Position numbers and translations under genes: made by a program | Part shown: positions 48,550 through 56,070 of the stretch, in pieces | How positions within the stretch are numbered: position 1 is the stretch's first letter | How the letters are laid out: every line of letters begins with the position of its first letter | NCBI RefSeq assembly: GCF_900114325.1 | Contig: NZ_FOSR01000010.1 | Location: forward strand, 110,228-166,297 | Direction: 5' to 3' | Length of the DNA stretch: 56,070 nt | From: Rhodanobacter glycinis | GTDB taxonomy: Bacteria > Pseudomonadota > Gammaproteobacteria > Xanthomonadales > Rhodanobacteraceae | Notes under the pieces: model-generated | Databases searched by the model: none | Seen by the model: the letters and a program-made list of their open reading frames with translations, nothing else | Told to the model about the DNA's origin: nothing

Positions 48550-51063
48550 TCAGAACTGGTACTTCGCCTGCAGGTTGTACTCGTGCCCTTCCAGCGGGCG
48601 CGCCAGGATCACACCACTGGAACCGGCCGCCGAACCGGCGATACGCGAGTTCGATTCGGTCAGGCCAAGCGCGTCGGTGACGTTGGAGCCGAGGAGAGTG
48701 AATACCCAGTGCGGACCGTAGCTGTACTGCGCACCGATGTTGAAGTCGTTGTAGCTGCCCAGTTGCTGCAGGCCGGTCTGATCCTGGGTGTGGTTGCCCA
48801 CATGTTCCCAGGTCGCCCACAAGCGCAGGTCGCCGTAAGCCGTGGGAATGCGGAACGCAGGGGTGAGACGGAACTGGAACCTCGGTTGGCGCTGCAGTTG
48901 CTCGCCGTTGATGTTGGCGTAGAAGATGCCGTTCAGGCCGGAGAACGCCACGTTGCCCTGGAAATGCGAGTAGCGGCCATCCATCCAGTCGCCCGACCAG
49001 GTCACCCCGAAGAACTGATCCGGCGTGCTCGCGCGGATCTTGAAGTTGAGGCCCTTGGTGTCCGAACCGTAGGTGGTCTTGTTGCCGAACGGCACGCCGA
49101 AGGACGAGGGCTGGTAGATCAGACCGTCGAACTGGCGGTGGTAGTACGAGATGTCGGCACTGAATTGCGGATTTTCGTACTTGTAGCCGATCTCGAAGTT
49201 CTGGATCTTCAGCAGCGGCGGCGTGTCGCCGGTGGTGCTGCCGCGCAGGTCGTCGAAGCTGTTGAAGTGCGCGCCCTTGTTGGCCCGGGCGTACAACGCC
49301 ATGTTGTCCTGAAGCTTGTAGGTGGCACCCAACGTCCATGAGGTGTGGGTCTTGTTGTAGTTGGTGCGTGCAACGGTGCCGTTGCACATCGACACGCTGT
49401 TGTCGTAGAGGGTGTTGGCGTTGCCGTCGATGTCGACGTTTGACAGGTTGCACACGTCGTTGCGTGCGTTCTCGTCCTCCACGCGGGCCGAGGCATCGAA
49501 CATCCACTGGCCGGTTTTCCACGAGTCGGACAGGTAGAACGCCTTGTTGGTGGCCGTGCCGTTCTCGGTGATGTTGTAGCCGCCGTTGTAGATCAGGCCC
49601 TGCGCATCGGTGACGTAGTAGGTCTTTCCGCCCTGCACGTAGCTCACCGCGATCGGCGTGGCGTTCGGCGTGTTGGTCATCAACATCGGGTTGCCGAGTG
49701 ACCAGCGGTCGTTGTCGGTGTAGTGCGCCAGGTACAGGCCGGCGGTCAGCGTGTTGCCCTCGAACAGTTCGTGGCTCACGCGGAAGTCGTTGACCACGCT
49801 CTTCAGGTTCTTGTGGATGTGCCACCAGCCTTGACTGATCACGTCGGCATTGGGGTCGGTCACCATGCCCGAACCGTTGGTGTAGCTGGCGGTGGCGGCG
49901 ATGCCGGCCGGCACGCCGTTACCGGTTTCCCACGAACTCAGCGTCTGCGGGTTGGAGCCGGAGAACAGCGCGTTGGTGTCCATATTGCCGCCGTCGACGA
50001 GGAACTTGTCGCTCAGGGTCCAGCCGTTGCCGAAATCCCAGTCGTAGTTGCCGCCGAAGAAGCCGAGCTGGGCACCGCGGCCGTCTGCCAGGTTGGCGTT
50101 GGTACCGCCGCCCGGGTAGCTCTCCAGGTGCACGTGTTGCATCGCGCGGCTGTAATAGGTGTCGGTCAGAGGGTCGAAGCCGGGGTAGGGCGAGAAGTTG
50201 CCCGAGCCGGTCTGGATCAGCGGGATCGGCGTGATGAACTGATTGCGATCATCCAGGCCGCGTGCCCACAGTACCAGCGAGCCGCTGTCCCAGTCGCGGG
50301 TCAGCGTGGCGGTGAGCTGGCCGCCCTTGTCGGATGGGAATTGCGGGGTACGCACGCCGTCGGAAGTGCGCCAGAAGCCGCCTACGCTGCCGTACCAGCC
50401 GTTCTTGCCGATCGGGAAGCCGTAGAAGCCGTCCACGCGCTTGAGGTTCTCGGTGCCGTAGGTCACGCCGATGTCGCCGGACGGCGTATCGGTGCCCTGC
50501 TTGAGGATGTAGTTGGAGGTGAGGCCGATCTGGCCGTCGCCGAACACCACCGAGGGGCCACCCTGCAGGATTTCCACGTGGTCGACGGTGTCGTCCAGGC
50601 GAAACATCGAGCTCTGTTCGAAGAACGACAGCGATGGCATGCCGTACAACGGTGTGCCCATGATCTGGTTGGTGTAGAACGGCGCGTCGCCACCGCCCGG
50701 GAAGCCGGCGATTTCGATGTTGGCTCCGGTCTGTCCGCCGGTGGATTCGGGCCACACGCCGGGCGAGATCTTCAGCAGGTCGGCCGCGCTGCGTGGGTTG
50801 TCCATCTGGATTTGCGCCAAGCTGGCGGTGGTGATCGAGTAGCTGGCGTCGATCTTGCGCACGCCACCGGTGGTGGCCACGCCGGTGACCACCACCTGCT
50901 CCAGGTTCTGCGCCTTCTTCGGATTGGCCTTCGCCGATGCCGCTCGCTTGGTGGCAGTCGTGGCCGGTGCCGGCGTGCTGTCCTGGGCATAGGCCGTGCC
51001 GGCCATCAGTGTGGCGGCGACGGCTGCCGATAGCGTCAGTCGTGTCAATTGCTTGCTGTTCAT
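48550..51063 (-). CDS. TonB-dependent outer-membrane receptor
   Basis: 837 residues. The signal peptide ends at MAGTAYAQD. An Ala/Pro/Lys-rich stretch is followed by a TonB-box-like segment (LEQVVVTG), then the plug (PRSAADLLKISPGVWPESTG, VDHVEILQGGPSVVFGDGQI) and a 22-strand-type barrel with a C-terminal YNLQAKYQF aromatic end. GGGGAG precedes ATG 51063. The gene follows the GH65-phosphoglucomutase fusion by 58 bp on the same strand, so import of an alpha-glucoside across the outer membrane is likely (inference). Barrel sequences do not reveal the ligand; a siderophore receptor is a less likely alternative. Confidence 0.93.
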   Translation of the reverse strand: MNSKQLTRLTLSAAVAATLMAGTAYAQDSTPAPATTATKRAASAKANPKKAQNLEQVVVTGVATTGGVRKIDASYSITTASLAQIQMDNPRSAADLLKISPGVWPESTGGQTGANIEIAGFPGGGDAPFYTNQIMGTPLYGMPSLSFFEQSSMFRLDDTVDHVEILQGGPSVVFGDGQIGLTSNYILKQGTDTPSGDIGVTYGTENLKRVDGFYGFPIGKNGWYGSVGGFWRTSDGVRTPQFPSDKGGQLTATLTRDWDSGSLVLWARGLDDRNQFITPIPLIQTGSGNFSPYPGFDPLTDTYYSRAMQHVHLESYPGGGTNANLADGRGAQLGFFGGNYDWDFGNGWTLSDKFLVDGGNMDTNALFSGSNPQTLSSWETGNGVPAGIAATASYTNGSGMVTDPNADVISQGWWHIHKNLKSVVNDFRVSHELFEGNTLTAGLYLAHYTDNDRWSLGNPMLMTNTPNATPIAVSYVQGGKTYYVTDAQGLIYNGGYNITENGTATNKAFYLSDSWKTGQWMFDASARVEDENARNDVCNLSNVDIDGNANTLYDNSVSMCNGTVARTNYNKTHTSWTLGATYKLQDNMALYARANKGAHFNSFDDLRGSTTGDTPPLLKIQNFEIGYKYENPQFSADISYYHRQFDGLIYQPSSFGVPFGNKTTYGSDTKGLNFKIRASTPDQFFGVTWSGDWMDGRYSHFQGNVAFSGLNGIFYANINGEQLQRQPRFQFRLTPAFRIPTAYGDLRLWATWEHVGNHTQDQTGLQQLGSYNDFNIGAQYSYGPHWVFTLLGSNVTDALGLTESNSRIAGSAAGSSGVILARPLEGHEYNLQAKYQF

Positions 51064-51121
51064 TACGTTACTCCCCACCCGTGAATGTGTGATAGCGCGG
51101 ATGCCCGCGCGGCTTGACCGC

Positions 51122-54100
51122 TTATGTTGTGAATTGGCCGATGTCGAACGCTGCAATGTTCGGCAGCAGCCTGTCCGCTTCCGCCAAGGCCTGCGCCTGG
51201 CCGATGCCTACCGCCGCCATCCCCGCGGCATGGATGCTGGCGACGCCGGCGGCGGCGTCTTCCACGCCGAGGCAATCGGCCGGGGCGAGTCCCAGGCCGG
51301 CCGCGGCGGCCAGGAAAATTTCCGGATCGGGCTTGGCGTGCCGGATATTCCCGGCATCGACCACGTAATCGAACAGCTCGGCGATGCCCAGCCGTTCCAG
51401 CAGCAGCGGCGCATTGCGGCTGGCCGAGGCCAGTGCTGTTTTAAGACCGGCGCGACGTGTCGCGGCCACCGCTTCGCGGGCACCGGGCAGAAGATTCTCG
51501 GGGCCGAAGTGTTCGATCTGCTGGCGGTAGTAATCGTTCTTGCGCGTGGCCAGCGCGTCCTTCTCGGCTTCGCTGTAGCTGCGCGTGGCGTTCTCGAGCA
51601 GGATCTCCAGCGAGGCACGGCGATCCACGCCTTTCAAGCGTTCGCCGACGGCATCGTCGAACGGCAGGCCGATCTCGTCGGCGAGCTTCTTCCACGCCGC
51701 GTGGTGCACCACCGCGGTATCGGCAATCACCCCGTCGAGATCGAAGATCACCGCCTTGAACGATTGCGGGAAGCTGGCCTTGCCGGACAATGCGCAGGTC
51801 ACGGGATGATCCACGCGCAGGATGAGCGTGCGACCGTGATGGCGGATCTCCAGCGGCGCGCCTTCGAGCAGGCTGTACTCGACGCCTTGCGCCTGCACGG
51901 CCACGCGGACCTGCCGGCCACGCCAGCGCATGCCGAAGCGATAGCCCTGCCATGCCGCGGGCAGGGTCGGTGCGAAGCTCGGCACGCCATCCACGCAACG
52001 CAGGCCACCGAAGCCCCACGTCAGCCCCAGCCAGCTGCCGCCCATCGCGGCCAGGTGCACGCCGTGCGCGGTGTTGCCGTGCAGGTCGTCCAGGTCCACG
52101 CGCAAGGCTTCCTGGAAGTAGCGCCACGCCTTGTCCGCGTAGCCCACTTCGCTGGCCACGATGCCGAAGGTGGAGGCCGACAGCGTGGAGTCATGCACGG
52201 TCACGCCTTCGTAGTAATCGAAGTTGCGGCGCTTGCTGTCACGATCGACATCGTCACCGGCCAGCACGAAGGCCTGCAGTACGTCGGCCTGCTTGCAGAC
52301 CTGGTGGCGGTAGATCGTCAGCGGATGCAGGCGCAGCAGCAGCGGTTGATGTCCGGCGTCGTCGCGCAATTCGGGCGGCAGGCGCGGCTTGTCGAGGAAG
52401 GCATCGTCCTGCGGGAAGATGCCCAGCCGTTCGTCCACCGGCAGGTACATCGCATCGGCAGCGCGGCGCCACTCGGCGATGTCGGTATCGCCCAGCGTGA
52501 TGGCAGCGGCGAGGCGCGTGTACGTGTCGGGTTGTTCGCGCGCCAGCCACTCGGCCACGTCGGCGGCGTGGCGCAGGTGCCGTTGCGCCATACGGTTGGT
52601 GTAGTGGTTGTTGTCGACCAGCGCGGTGTATTCGTCCGGCCCGGTGACCTGGCAGATGCAGAAGGCGCCACCGTGGCGCGGACTGTAGTTGCCCACCTGC
52701 AGCCACAGCCGGGCGGTCTCGAACAGCATCTCGGCGCCGCCGTCGAGCAGCACGCCGGCGTCGCCGGTGGCCTCGACATAGCGCTGCAATGCGAAGGCAA
52801 TGGCTGCGTTGATGTGGTACTGCGCCGAGCCGCTGGGAAAGTAGGCGGAACATTCGTCGCCGCTGATCGTGCGCCACGGATACAGCGCGCCGCGGGCATG
52901 GTTCATTTCGCGGGCGTGGGCACGCGCGCGGTCCAGCTTGCGAATGCGGTAATCCAGCATGCCGCGCGCCAGTTCGGGGGCGAGGCAGGCCAGCGCCGGC
53001 AGCACGAAGGCTTCGGCGTCCCAGAAATAATGGCCCTCGTAACCTTCGCCGGTGAGGCTCTTGGCCGCCGCGCTGCCACGGCCGTCGGCGGCGGTGGACT
53101 GGCGCAGATGGAACAGATTCACGCGCAGCGCCTGTTCGGTGGCCGGGTCGCCGTCGATGGCCAGGTCGACGCTGCGCCAGTAGTCGGCGCAGGCGGTTGC
53201 TTGCAGCGCGAGGTGCTGCTCGAAAGCTTCGTCCAGCGCCTGTTGCAGCGCGGCGGCGGCCAGGTCGAGCAGGGTGGCATCGGTGCTGCCGTCGCCCGGT
53301 TCGCTGCAGGCGTAGGCCACGTATTTTTCCAGGGTCACACTGTCGCCCGGCGCCAGCGTCGCGGTGTAGCGCTGGCGAGCGCCCTGCGTGTCGATCGCGG
53401 CGCTGGCGAAGGCGAGTTGTCCATCCGCCAGACGATGACGCTGGGCGCAGGCCAGCCGGATGTCGCTGTGGCGGGTGGCCTGGCATACCGTGGCGCCGGA
53501 GGCGTCGGCGCTCGATGCAGCAAGTGCCAGGCCGCCGTCGATGCGTGCGCCGATGCGCGGGTCGTCGCCCTGGCCGATGGCGGCCCCATCAGCGGTCAGG
53601 CTCGAATCGAGCGTGAGCAGGCCGCGATAGTCGACCGAGCGTACGCGGTAGCGAATGCACAGCAGGCCGGCGGCGTGCCACGGCACGATGCGTTCGGCAT
53701 CGATCTCCAACGTGGCGCCGGCCGGCGAGCGCCAGCGCAGGTGGTGGCGCAGGCAGCCAGTGCGCAGGTCCAGCGACTGTTCGAAGTCCTGCCATTCCCC
53801 CGCGGCCAGATCGACCGGCTGGTCGCCCAGGCGCAGGCCGATGCGGGTGCCATCGACCACCGGCAAGCGGGTGTCGGTGTGGCGGGCGAAGCCGGGGAAG
53901 CGTTCGTGATATTCGATCGGCGTGCGTTCCCACACACCGGTGAGGAAGCTGCCCTGGCTGGGGCTGGGCACTTCTTCCAGGCCGCCACGCACGCCCAGCG
54001 TGCCGTTGGCTAGGGCAAACAGGCTTTCGTGATGCGCGGCGCGGGCCGGATCGTGATCGGTGCGAACCAGTCGCCATGGGTCAATGGCGCTCGGGTCGAT

Positions 54101-54178
54101 GGCGCCCGCGCTGCCGCCATGCGAAGTCATGTCCGCATGGCGGCTGGCCGTGGCCGATGGCACATCACGATCTTGCAC
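51122..54178 (-). CDS. GH65 disaccharide phosphorylase fused to beta-phosphoglucomutase
   Basis: 1018 residues, cytosolic. Residues ~30-800 are a GH65 phosphorylase: ESLFALANGTLGVRGGLEE at the N-terminus, GHYFWDAEAFVLPALA and catalytic acid Glu516 in VTGPDEYTALVDNNHYTN. Residues ~806-1018 are a HAD-family beta-phosphoglucomutase with FKAVIFDLDGVIADTA (Asp813/Asp815), TALASASRNA and KPDPEIFLAAA. The fusion would split an alpha-glucobiose with phosphate to beta-glucose 1-phosphate and turn that into glucose 6-phosphate. Maltose, trehalose, kojibiose and nigerose are all possible substrates. GTG 54178 follows GAGGGGAG. It is the first gene of the locus, under a promoter with overlapping operators. 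Confidence 0.93.
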   Translation of the reverse strand: MQDRDVPSATASRHADMTSHGGSAGAIDPSAIDPWRLVRTDHDPARAAHHESLFALANGTLGVRGGLEEVPSPSQGSFLTGVWERTPIEYHERFPGFARHTDTRLPVVDGTRIGLRLGDQPVDLAAGEWQDFEQSLDLRTGCLRHHLRWRSPAGATLEIDAERIVPWHAAGLLCIRYRVRSVDYRGLLTLDSSLTADGAAIGQGDDPRIGARIDGGLALAASSADASGATVCQATRHSDIRLACAQRHRLADGQLAFASAAIDTQGARQRYTATLAPGDSVTLEKYVAYACSEPGDGSTDATLLDLAAAALQQALDEAFEQHLALQATACADYWRSVDLAIDGDPATEQALRVNLFHLRQSTAADGRGSAAAKSLTGEGYEGHYFWDAEAFVLPALACLAPELARGMLDYRIRKLDRARAHAREMNHARGALYPWRTISGDECSAYFPSGSAQYHINAAIAFALQRYVEATGDAGVLLDGGAEMLFETARLWLQVGNYSPRHGGAFCICQVTGPDEYTALVDNNHYTNRMAQRHLRHAADVAEWLAREQPDTYTRLAAAITLGDTDIAEWRRAADAMYLPVDERLGIFPQDDAFLDKPRLPPELRDDAGHQPLLLRLHPLTIYRHQVCKQADVLQAFVLAGDDVDRDSKRRNFDYYEGVTVHDSTLSASTFGIVASEVGYADKAWRYFQEALRVDLDDLHGNTAHGVHLAAMGGSWLGLTWGFGGLRCVDGVPSFAPTLPAAWQGYRFGMRWRGRQVRVAVQAQGVEYSLLEGAPLEIRHHGRTLILRVDHPVTCALSGKASFPQSFKAVIFDLDGVIADTAVVHHAAWKKLADEIGLPFDDAVGERLKGVDRRASLEILLENATRSYSEAEKDALATRKNDYYRQQIEHFGPENLLPGAREAVAATRRAGLKTALASASRNAPLLLERLGIAELFDYVVDAGNIRHAKPDPEIFLAAAAGLGLAPADCLGVEDAAAGVASIHAAGMAAVGIGQAQALAEADRLLPNIAAFDIGQFTT

Positions 54179-54241
54179 GCAGAACTCCCCTCAGTGGATA
54201 TCGGCTACGCCATCGGCGGCCGGAATGACGCATTCGGGCGG

Positions 54242-54270
54242 AGCATACGAGCGAATGATATCGATATCAA
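54242..54270 (-). promoter_or_regulatory. Sigma70-like promoter of the GH65-PGM gene
   Basis: On the minus strand TTGATA (54265-54270) and TATGCT (54242-54247) are exactly 17 bp apart, ~65 bp upstream of the GTG start. The -35 hexamer and spacer lie inside the operator pair, the classical arrangement for LacI-type repression. Confidence 0.65.
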
Positions 54271-54288
54271 GTTATCGATATCATTCGC
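54251..54288. promoter_or_regulatory. Two abutting LacI-type operators
   Basis: TGATATCGATATCA (54256-54269) is a perfect 14-bp palindrome with a CG centre. A second, nearly identical half-symmetric site (54270-54283, TGATATCGATAACT on the minus strand) abuts it, with centres 14 bp apart. Together they form a 16-bp-arm inverted repeat (GCGAATGATATCGATA) with a 6-bp loop. The site lies between the GH65-PGM gene and a divergent lacI gene, whose product is the likely ligand. The gap 54179-54521 holds this element and no gene I can support. Confidence 0.75.
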
Positions 54289-54521
54289 CGTGATGACGGT
54301 TGCGACTATGGCCGTCGGACGCCATTCCACGCCCGCCCGTTGAATACCTCTCGATGGCGGGCGACACTGGGGCGCCCTTGATCGATCCGCACTTCTGCTG
54401 CGGATCCCGCCGAAGCCGTGGAGCCCATGCCGCCGTCGCGAAAAAGCCAGTTGGACCTCGACGGATGCCGGCACGGGATGCCCGCAGCGCGGCTATCCCG
54501 CCATCGTGCGGAGGGCATGGC

Positions 54522-55532
54522 TTGAGCCCGGTCAAGAAGAAGCAGCCGGTGGCGGTGCGCCCCAGCCCGACCATGGCGGATCTGGCCAAGCTGGCCGGAG
54601 TGTCCAAGATCACCATCTCGCGGGCGCTGGCCGACAGCCCGCTGGTCACTCTCGATACCCGCGAGCGCATCCAGGCGCTGGCGCGCAAGCACGGTTACAA
54701 GCTCAACGTCAGTGCGCGCAATCTGCGCTTGCGGCGCAGCCACACGGTGGCGGTGATCGTGGAAATGACGCCCTCGTCCAGCCGCACCATGTGGGATCCG
54801 TACCCGCTGTCACTGCTGGGCGGCATTTCGCAGGAGCTGACTTCAGCCGGCTACAGCGTGCTGCTGACCACCCGCCAAGGTGCCGCGAATGCCGCGGTGC
54901 AGGCGGCCGACGGGGTGATCCTGCTCGGCCAGGGCGTGCGCCAGGACGCGGTCAAGTTGTACGACAAGATGGGCTTGCCGATGGCGGTGTGGGGCGCGGA
55001 AGGCGACCACGACAACCACATCGTGGTGGGCAGCGACAATCGCCAGGGCGGCATCAGTGTGGCCGAGCGGTTCCTCTCGATCGGACGGCGCCGCCCGGTG
55101 TTCATCGGCAATTCCGATCACCCGGAAATGGCGCAGCGCCTGCACGGCTTCGTCGACGAACTGGCCGGTCACGGCATCAAGCCGTTGCTGCTGCAACGGG
55201 TGGACTGGACGCTGGATTCGGGTGCCGACGCGGTGCGCTCGCTGGCCAGCCGCAAGGTGCATTTCGATTCGATCTTCGCCTGCAGCGACTTGCTGGCGAT
55301 GGGCGCGATCCGCGCGCTGGTGGAACTGGGTTTGTCGGTACCCAACGATGTGTCGGTGGTGGGCTACGACGACACCCCGCTGGGCGCCAGCTTTTTGCCG
55401 CCGTTGTCCACCGTGCGGCAGAACTGGCAGGAAGGCGGGGTGCTGCTGGCGCGCAAGGTGCTGGCGCTGATCCAGGGGCAGGCGGTGGCATCCCAGATGT
55501 TGCCGACTTCGTTGATTGTTCGCGCGACCTGA
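54522..55532 (+). CDS. LacI-family regulator of the GH65/TonB locus
   Basis: 336 residues. The HTH is ADLAKLAGVSKITISRALAD and the hinge region is HGYKLNVSARNLRLRRSHTV; the effector domain ends with VVGYDDTPLGASFLPPLSTV. The start is a TTG at 54522, chosen because GGAGGG (54510-54515) is 6 nt upstream and the protein then begins close to the HTH (SPVKKKQPVAVRPSPTMADL). In-frame ATGs further upstream have no ribosome site and would add a tail unlike the family. It is divergent from the GH65-PGM gene and probably represses it through the operator pair; the inducer would be an alpha-glucoside (inference). Confidence 0.9.
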   Translation: MSPVKKKQPVAVRPSPTMADLAKLAGVSKITISRALADSPLVTLDTRERIQALARKHGYKLNVSARNLRLRRSHTVAVIVEMTPSSSRTMWDPYPLSLLGGISQELTSAGYSVLLTTRQGAANAAVQAADGVILLGQGVRQDAVKLYDKMGLPMAVWGAEGDHDNHIVVGSDNRQGGISVAERFLSIGRRRPVFIGNSDHPEMAQRLHGFVDELAGHGIKPLLLQRVDWTLDSGADAVRSLASRKVHFDSIFACSDLLAMGAIRALVELGLSVPNDVSVVGYDDTPLGASFLPPLSTVRQNWQEGGVLLARKVLALIQGQAVASQMLPTSLIVRAT

Positions 55533-55646
55533 TTTTTTTGGGGTTTGGGTGGTCGCATGTTGGCTTGTCTGTGGGGGCTTTCGCTCGTTCTGACTTGGTC
55601 GATGGGTGGCTCGCCTGCGGCGGGCTTTCGAGCGCCTGCCGGCGCC

Positions 55647-56070
55647 CGAGTTACCTCTCTTTGCTGGCCCAAAGAGACGTAACCCAGAGAAAGGGCCTGT
55701 GGGACCCGCCGACCCTACAAGCCTGATCGGTCGAGGCTTTTTGGAATAGAGGTGGCTCTTCCTGTTACACGCGCGGCCACACCGCGCCGTCACCGATAAC
55801 CGAGGGCTAGGAAGGGCAAGCTCGCGTGATTGAATTCGACGCTGCGGTGCGCGGCTCTTCCAACCCTTCGAGAAGCGGCGCGCGGCGGAGGATCAGGCCC
55901 GCAGGGTGGTCGGCATGGATGCCGGCCAGTTCGACGCCAGGGCAGGAGCCCTGTCGGCGAACCCCCGTAGCCGGGCGCGGACCCGCCGGCTCGCAGAGCC
56001 GGTGGGCGCGAACGCAGGGTGCCCCTCTCTTGGGTTACTTTCTCTCGGGCAAGCGAGAGAAAGTGACTCG
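55647..56070. repeat. Non-coding element with inverted ends (runs to window edge)
   Basis: Ends 55647-55696 and 56021-56070 are imperfect inverted copies (about 50 nt; shared GTAACCCA and GAGAAAG cores), and each end is itself a hairpin (TCTCTTT/AAAGAGA; CTTTCTCTCG/CGAGAGAAAG). The centre contains further small palindromes (GCCGGCAT-type, CAGGGC/GCCCTG, CCGGCTC/GAGCCGG). Bases 55533-55646 between lacI and the element carry a T-run after the lacI stop and no gene. I recall similar sequences repeated in Xanthomonadales genomes, but cannot verify this here. Confidence 0.65.

Noticed and set aside
50996-54013. 1005-codon plus-strand frame opposite the GH65-PGM gene
   Set aside because: Mirror frame of a strongly supported enzyme gene; composition is typical of antisense high-GC frames.
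54354-54521. Longer LacI protein starting at upstream ATG codons (54354 or 54465)
   Set aside because: No ribosome site; the extra residues are unlike LacI N-termini, while TTG 54522 has GGAGGG at 6 nt and begins near the HTH.

Overview
The window is GC-rich (about two thirds G+C by eye) and densely coded. It reads as the chromosome of a Lysobacterales/Xanthomonadales bacterium, most likely a Rhodanobacteraceae relative such as Rhodanobacter, Dyella or Luteibacter. Reasons are the gene content (kynA-type tryptophan dioxygenase, E1-alpha/E1-beta/E2 dehydrogenase operon, extended TrpS, TonB receptors and CAZymes under LacI regulators) and several families of intergenic palindromes of the kind seen in that group. 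The taxonomic call is inference. I see no tRNA, rRNA, CRISPR array, prophage or insertion sequence.

Layout. 1-4.85 kb: 3' part of a YadA-like trimeric autotransporter and an OmpA/BamE-like lipoprotein. 5.2-9.4 kb (minus): a VOC-fold protein and the E2, E1-beta and E1-alpha genes of a 2-oxo acid dehydrogenase, ending at a good intrinsic terminator. 9.6-13.8 kb (plus): tryptophan 2,3-dioxygenase and two tandem POT-family transporters. 13.9-16.1 kb: a YegP-type DUF1508 protein divergent from trpS, whose C-terminus looks like a further YegP domain, then a small membrane protein. 16.2-22.5 kb (minus): an alpha-glucoside block (SLC45-like MFS sugar transporter, PhyH dioxygenase, zinc alcohol dehydrogenase, esterase, secreted GH13). 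22.8-23.6 kb: a DUF488-DUF2945 fusion.

23.8-31 kb is a coherent mannose module. A secreted GH92 alpha-mannosidase diverges from a LacI regulator, a FucP-type MFS permease, a PfkB sugar kinase and an AGE-family epimerase/isomerase. Two identical 18-bp CG-centred boxes lie between the divergent genes. Proposed flow: mannoside to mannose (GH92), uptake (MFS), mannose to fructose (AGE), fructose to fructose 6-phosphate (kinase). 31-38 kb (plus) is a signalling block (CHASE3-like histidine kinase, single-domain receiver, REC-kinase-REC hybrid) followed by two MacB-type permeases with no ATPase. A PilR-like NtrC regulator without PilS and a lipase-type esterase follow on the minus strand.

41-55.5 kb (minus, with a plus-strand LacI regulator at its head) is an alpha-glucoside locus: GH65 phosphorylase fused to beta-phosphoglucomutase, TonB receptor, MFS transporter, secreted GH65 hydrolase, TPR/2OG-Fe oxygenase and an atypical GH37 trehalase-family enzyme. 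A sigma70-like promoter overlapping two abutting LacI-type operators sits ahead of the fusion gene. The last 0.5 kb is a non-coding element with inverted ends. No single gene set proves a wholly new system. The best leads are the TrpS-YegP fusion beside yegP, the POT pair in which one member lacks the proton-coupling motif, the GH65-PGM locus with an embedded TPR-oxygenase, and the intergenic palindrome families.
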